Below, one piece after another: positions 5,913 to 8,645 of a stretch of DNA of 8,645 nucleotides. Both the position numbers and the translations under genes were made by a program. This DNA comes from Alphaproteobacteria bacterium (GTDB taxonomy: Bacteria; Pseudomonadota; Alphaproteobacteria; Micropepsales; Micropepsaceae). The stretch is from contig JAICVV010000064.1 in NCBI GenBank assembly GCA_025935155.1, forward strand, positions 1 to 8,645, read 5' to 3'. The notes under the pieces are model-generated. The model ran no database searches, was not told the origin of the DNA, and worked only from the letters and a program-made list of their open reading frames with translations. Within the stretch, counting starts at the first letter, position 1. Each line of letters begins with the position of its first letter.

Positions 5913-6377
5913 ATGGCACTGCGCGAGCGGCTGAATGATCAATTGAAGGAATCGATGCGCGCCAAAAATCAGAAGCGCGTGTCGACTCTGCGGATGGTCC
6001 TCGCCGCGCTGAAGGACAAGGATATCGCTGCGCGCACCGAAACCAGCCGCGAAGGCGTGCCGGACGAGGAGGTGCTGTCGTTACTCGCCAAAATGATCAA
6101 GCAGCGCGAGGAATCGGCAGCCGCTTTCGAATCCGGCGGGCGACCGGAACTCGCCGCTTCGGAACGCGAGGAAATTGCCATTATCCGCGAATTCATGCCG
6201 CAGCAGATGTCGGCCGAGGATTCCCGGGCGGCTGCGCAGGCCGTGATCTCCGAACTTGGGGCGAATTCCATGAAGGAGATGGGCAAGGTCATGGCTGCGC
6301 TGAAGGAGCGCTACGCCGGCCAGATGGACTTCGCGAAAGCCAGCCGGACGGTGAAGGATCTTCTGAGTGGTAAATAG
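5913..6377 (+). CDS. GatB/YqeY domain-containing protein
   Basis: 154-residue helical cytoplasmic protein of the YqeY family, which resembles the tail domain of the GatB subunit of tRNA-dependent amidotransferase. The family pattern is clear: LRERLNDQLKESMRAKNQKRVSTLRMVLAALKDKDI at the start, EVLSLLAKMIKQREESAAAFESGGRPELAASEREEIAIIREFMPQQMS in the middle, and GKVMAALKERYAGQMDFAKASRTVKDLL at the end. Length is standard. A strong AGGAGG (5898-5903) lies 9 bases before ATG 5913. Homologues often lie next to carA and upstream of dnaG in alphaproteobacteria, which matches the layout here apart from the intervening toxin-antitoxin pair. The biochemical role of the family is not firmly established; a link to tRNA amidation is suggested only by similarity. 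Confidence 0.95.
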   Translation: MALRERLNDQLKESMRAKNQKRVSTLRMVLAALKDKDIAARTETSREGVPDEEVLSLLAKMIKQREESAAAFESGGRPELAASEREEIAIIREFMPQQMSAEDSRAAAQAVISELGANSMKEMGKVMAALKERYAGQMDFAKASRTVKDLLSGK

Positions 6378-6389
6378 GCAGGCTTGTAT

Positions 6390-6399
6390 CGTTATAACG
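6390..6399. promoter_or_regulatory. Palindrome and TATAAC box upstream of the toxin-antitoxin operon
   Basis: A perfect 10-bp palindrome, cgttataacg, sits 40 bp before the antitoxin start, in an AT-richer stretch (6385-6412) of a 62-bp gap. It contains TATAAC (6393-6398), which resembles a -10 box, but no good -35 is visible. AbrB-type antitoxins usually bind such sites to repress their own operon, so this is the likely operator. That role is inferred from position. Confidence 0.45.
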
Positions 6400-6439
6400 T
6401 ATGTACTAACTTCCGCCCGATAGCGCAGGAGTTTCGCCC

Positions 6440-6667
6440 ATGTTCGGCAAGACCAAGATCATCCAGATCGGCAATTCGGTCGGAATCGTGCTGCCGAAGG
6501 AGGCGCTGGCAGCCCTGCATGCCGAAAAAGGTGACACTGTGACTCTCAGCGCCACACCGGATGGCGTCCGGATCTCCGCTTATGACCCCGAAGTGCAGAA
6601 GCAGGTGGATGCGGGTCGCGAGGTCATGCGCGAGTTTCGCGATACATTGCGGGCGCTGGCAAAATGA
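6440..6667 (+). CDS. AbrB/MazE-family antitoxin
   Basis: 75-residue DNA-binding antitoxin. Residues 1-48 form a SpoVT/AbrB swapped-hairpin domain (KTKIIQIGNSVGIVLPKEALAALHAEKGDTVTLSATPDGVRISAYD). The remaining helical tail (about 50-75) would bind and block the toxin. AGGAG (6427-6431) lies 8 bases before ATG 6440, so the antitoxin has a good ribosome binding site while the toxin does not. Its TGA stop overlaps the toxin ATG (ATGA), giving coupled translation with antitoxin first, as usual in type II modules. Probable autorepressor acting on the palindrome upstream. Confidence 0.93.
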   Translation: MFGKTKIIQIGNSVGIVLPKEALAALHAEKGDTVTLSATPDGVRISAYDPEVQKQVDAGREVMREFRDTLRALAK

Positions 6668-7056
6668 AAGAGCCGGTCTGGCTCGCTCGCGCCGCCCTCG
6701 AAGTTCTCCACGATCTCAGCATCGCTGAACATGGCGGCGCGTCGGGATTGCGCGATGAAAACCTCTTCGAATCGGCGCTCGCGCGGCCGCAAAATCTGTT
6801 CGTGTACGAAAGCGATATCGATCTGGCGCGGCTAGCGGCATCCTACGCATTCGGCCTCGCCAAGAATCATGCGTTTGTCGATGGTAATAAGCGAATTGCT
6901 TTCATCGCTGCCGCAACATTCCTCAGACTGAACGGTCAGCGGCTTGTGGCCGATCAGGCACAGGCCACGCTCGTAATGCTGTCCGTTGCTTCGGGCGCGT
7001 TCAGCGAAGAGGAATTCGCGGGCTGGATCCGCAAGCACCTTCAGGCGGCAACGTGA
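6664..7056 (+). CDS. Doc-family (death-on-curing, Fic fold) toxin
   Basis: 130-residue toxin of the Fic/Doc superfamily. The catalytic loop is HAFVDGNKRIAF (69-80): H69, F71, D73, N75, K76 and R77 match the Doc pattern H-x-F-x-D-x-N-K-R. The Lys where Fic AMP-transferases have Gly is the feature that makes phage P1 Doc a kinase of elongation factor Tu, so phosphorylation of EF-Tu is the likely activity, by family knowledge only. The position before the Asn is Gly (Fic-like) rather than the Ala of P1 Doc. Upstream, LRDENLFESALARPQN (29-44) is typical of Doc proteins. There is no ribosome binding site of its own; ATG 6664 overlaps the antitoxin stop. P1 Doc pairs with Phd, whereas this one pairs with an AbrB-type protein. 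Confidence 0.93.
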   Translation: MKEPVWLARAALEVLHDLSIAEHGGASGLRDENLFESALARPQNLFVYESDIDLARLAASYAFGLAKNHAFVDGNKRIAFIAAATFLRLNGQRLVADQAQATLVMLSVASGAFSEEEFAGWIRKHLQAAT

Positions 7057-7137
7057 GGGGTTGAGGACGGGCGATACCCACAGAAATCGAAAGAGCCCGC
7101 GCCTTCACCGTCTTGCAGTAAGAAGTACACTGGCACG

Positions 7138-8645
7138 ATGCGCTTCAGCCCGAATCTGCTCCAGGAGATTCTGCGGCGGACCGATTTGGTCCAGCTGGCC
7201 GGGCGGCGCGTGAAACTCGTCCGCAAGGGCCGGGTCATGTGGGGTTGCTGCCCGTTCCACAAGGAGAAGACCCCCAGCTTCAAGGTGGAGAACGAGCGAC
7301 GCACCTATCACTGCTTCGGCTGTGGGGCCGGCGGCGATGCCTTCAGATGGCTAACCGAAACAGAAGGACTGACCTTCCCCGAAGCGGTGGAGAAGCTGGC
7401 GGGTGAAGCGGGCGTCGAGCTTCCGAAGTGGACGGCGGAAGATGAAGCCCGCGAGGAGCGCCGCAAATCGCTTTACGAAATCGTCGAAGCGGCATGCGTG
7501 TTCTTCGAAGAGCAACTGCGGGCGCGCGGAGGCGCAGAGGCGCGAAGCTATCTACAGTCGCGCGGGCTGGATGACGCGGCAGCAAAACAATTCCGCCTGG
7601 GATACGCGCCCAATGGAAACGGGGCGCTGATCTCGCATCTCCTGTCGAAAAAAATTTCGCTCGAAGACATGATTGTGGCGGGATTAGCGCGACCGGCCGA
7701 CGAGGGGCGGCCAGCGCGCGATTTCTTTTTCCATCGGCTGATGTTTCCCATCGGCGATGCACGCGCGCGGGTGATCGCGTTTGGCGGCCGCGCGCTCGAT
7801 CCAGAGGCTAAGCCCAAATACATCAACACCGGCGAGACGCCGCTCTTCTCCAAAGGCCGCCTGCTTTACAATTTCGCGACCGCGCGGCCGGCGGCGTTGC
7901 AAAACGGCACGATCGTTCTGGCCGAAGGCTACATGGATGTGATCGCATTGGTTCACGCGGGTTTTGCGCATGCGGTGGCGCCGCTCGGCACTGCGCTCAC
8001 CGAAGACCAACTTGCTCTGCTTTGGCGCACTGCGCCGGAACCCATTCTTGCGTTTGACGGGGACGAAGCAGGCTTGCGCGCGGCGCAACGGGCGGCGCGG
8101 CTCGCGCTGCCACATCTGAAGCCGGGCTATTCGCTGCGCTTCGCGTTTCTGCCGCCCAGCGAAGATCCCGACAGCCTCATTCGCGCCAGCGGACCCGCAG
8201 GGATGAAGAAGGTGCTGGATGCGGCGGAGCCGCTTTCGAAAGTACTGTGGCGGGTGGAAACCGAAGGAAAGCATTTCGACACGCCCGAACGCCGTGCCGG
8301 CCTTGAGCGCGCGCTCGCGGAAATGGTTTCTGCCATTTCCGACACGAAGATTGCGGACTATTACCGCCGCGACTTTGAACAGAAGGTGTTCGACAGCTTC
8401 AAACGCGGCGCGCCGGCACAGCGCACCGAGTTCCGCGATCGGCGCATGCCCAATCGAGAGGGGCGGCGCTCGAGCGCACCCCCCGTCCGCCCACAGGAAA
8501 CAGTCTCCCCTGCCGTGAAGAACAGCATGCTGGCGCGTGCGGGCTACACCGGTGCTCGCCGCCGCAAGGAAACGGAACTTGCGGAAATGCTGCTGGAATC
8601 CCCTCGAATTGCGGTGACCCATGGGGAACAATTGGCCGCCCTACC
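7138..8645 (+). CDS. dnaG: DNA primase, N-terminal 502 residues (3' end outside window)
   Basis: Primase that lays down RNA primers for replication with DnaB helicase. The N-terminal zinc-binding domain has C38-x2-H41 (CPFHKEKTPSF) and C59-x2-C62 (CFGCGAGGD). The polymerase core has the RNAP basic motif region (RLMFPIGDARARVIAFGGRAL, then PKYINTGETPLFSK). The TOPRIM metal residues are E263 in AEGYMD, D307 and D309 in FDGDEAG, and D343 and D345 in SEDPDSL, matching E. coli E265, D309/D311 and D345/D347. A charged linker (about 425-470) leads into the start of the C-terminal helicase-binding domain (KETELAEMLLESPRI) where the window ends. ATG 7138 gives the usual MRFSPNLLQEIL start, with no strong Shine-Dalgarno. 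The 81-bp gap before it shows no clear promoter. Confidence 0.97.
   Translation, partial: MRFSPNLLQEILRRTDLVQLAGRRVKLVRKGRVMWGCCPFHKEKTPSFKVENERRTYHCFGCGAGGDAFRWLTETEGLTFPEAVEKLAGEAGVELPKWTAEDEAREERRKSLYEIVEAACVFFEEQLRARGGAEARSYLQSRGLDDAAAKQFRLGYAPNGNGALISHLLSKKISLEDMIVAGLARPADEGRPARDFFFHRLMFPIGDARARVIAFGGRALDPEAKPKYINTGETPLFSKGRLLYNFATARPAALQNGTIVLAEGYMDVIALVHAGFAHAVAPLGTALTEDQLALLWRTAPEPILAFDGDEAGLRAAQRAARLALPHLKPGYSLRFAFLPPSEDPDSLIRASGPAGMKKVLDAAEPLSKVLWRVETEGKHFDTPERRAGLERALAEMVSAISDTKIADYYRRDFEQKVFDSFKRGAPAQRTEFRDRRMPNREGRRSSAPPVRPQETVSPAVKNSMLARAGYTGARRRKETELAEMLLESPRIAVTHGEQLAAL

Noticed and set aside
4869..5942. Open frame of 357 codons on the minus strand in another phase
   Set aside because: It is Arg-rich low-complexity translation overlapping carA, which has a complete glutaminase domain in its own frame.
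7057..7137. Promoter for dnaG (TTGAGG at 7061-7066 or TACACT at 7126-7131)
   Set aside because: Neither box has a plausible partner at normal spacing, and TACACT would leave almost no leader.
7684..8631. Open frame of 315 codons on the minus strand
   Set aside because: It lies wholly antisense to dnaG, whose frame carries all primase motifs; its own translation has no recognisable domain. Long antisense frames are expected in GC-rich genes.

Overview
The window is chromosomal DNA from a GC-rich alphaproteobacterium. The evidence is the fabB-fabI pair with alphaproteobacterial-type FabI features, carA divergent from a GatB/YqeY gene with dnaG downstream, and the ECF sigma/anti-sigma/phosphoesterase/cupredoxin cluster. 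I cannot name a genus. No rRNA, tRNA, insertion sequence, prophage gene or CRISPR array was seen.

Layout. (1) 1-1631, plus strand: the 3' end of fabB (beta-ketoacyl-ACP synthase I), fabI (enoyl-ACP reductase), and a small VOC/glyoxalase-fold protein. The first two run the elongation and final reduction steps of type II fatty acid synthesis. (2) 1632-1913: a 282-bp convergent gap holding a 154-bp element made of nested palindromes, with palindromic ends in inverted orientation. (3) 1914 to about 4578, minus strand: a four-gene stress-response-type operon, in transcription order ECF sigma factor, zinc-binding transmembrane anti-sigma factor, Tat-exported metallophosphoesterase and Sec-exported type I copper protein (cupredoxin). 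The sigma and anti-sigma genes overlap by one base. The sigma gene has no usable ATG, GTG or TTG start upstream of its conserved region 2. A candidate ECF promoter lies just upstream. (4) 4643-5827, minus strand: carA, without carB beside it. (5) 5913-6377, plus strand: a GatB/YqeY protein, divergent from carA. (6) 6440-7056: a two-gene toxin-antitoxin module, AbrB/MazE-like antitoxin and Doc/Fic toxin, with a 4-base overlap, placed between yqeY and dnaG. (7) 7138-end: dnaG (primase), truncated by the window edge at the start of its helicase-binding domain.

How the parts work together: regions 1, 4, 5 and 7 are housekeeping (lipid, carbamoyl phosphate and DNA replication functions). Region 3 is a self-contained signalling unit: a membrane anti-sigma factor with a His-rich periplasmic domain should hold the sigma factor, and the outputs in the same operon are two exported proteins. 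This is the best candidate for unexplored biology here, though operons of this type occur in other proteobacteria and its signal and function are inference. Region 6 is accessory and pairs an antitoxin family with a toxin whose best-known partner (Phd) belongs to another family.

For four minus-strand genes I chose starts from Shine-Dalgarno spacing or gene overlap rather than the longest open frame; the reasons are in each entry.
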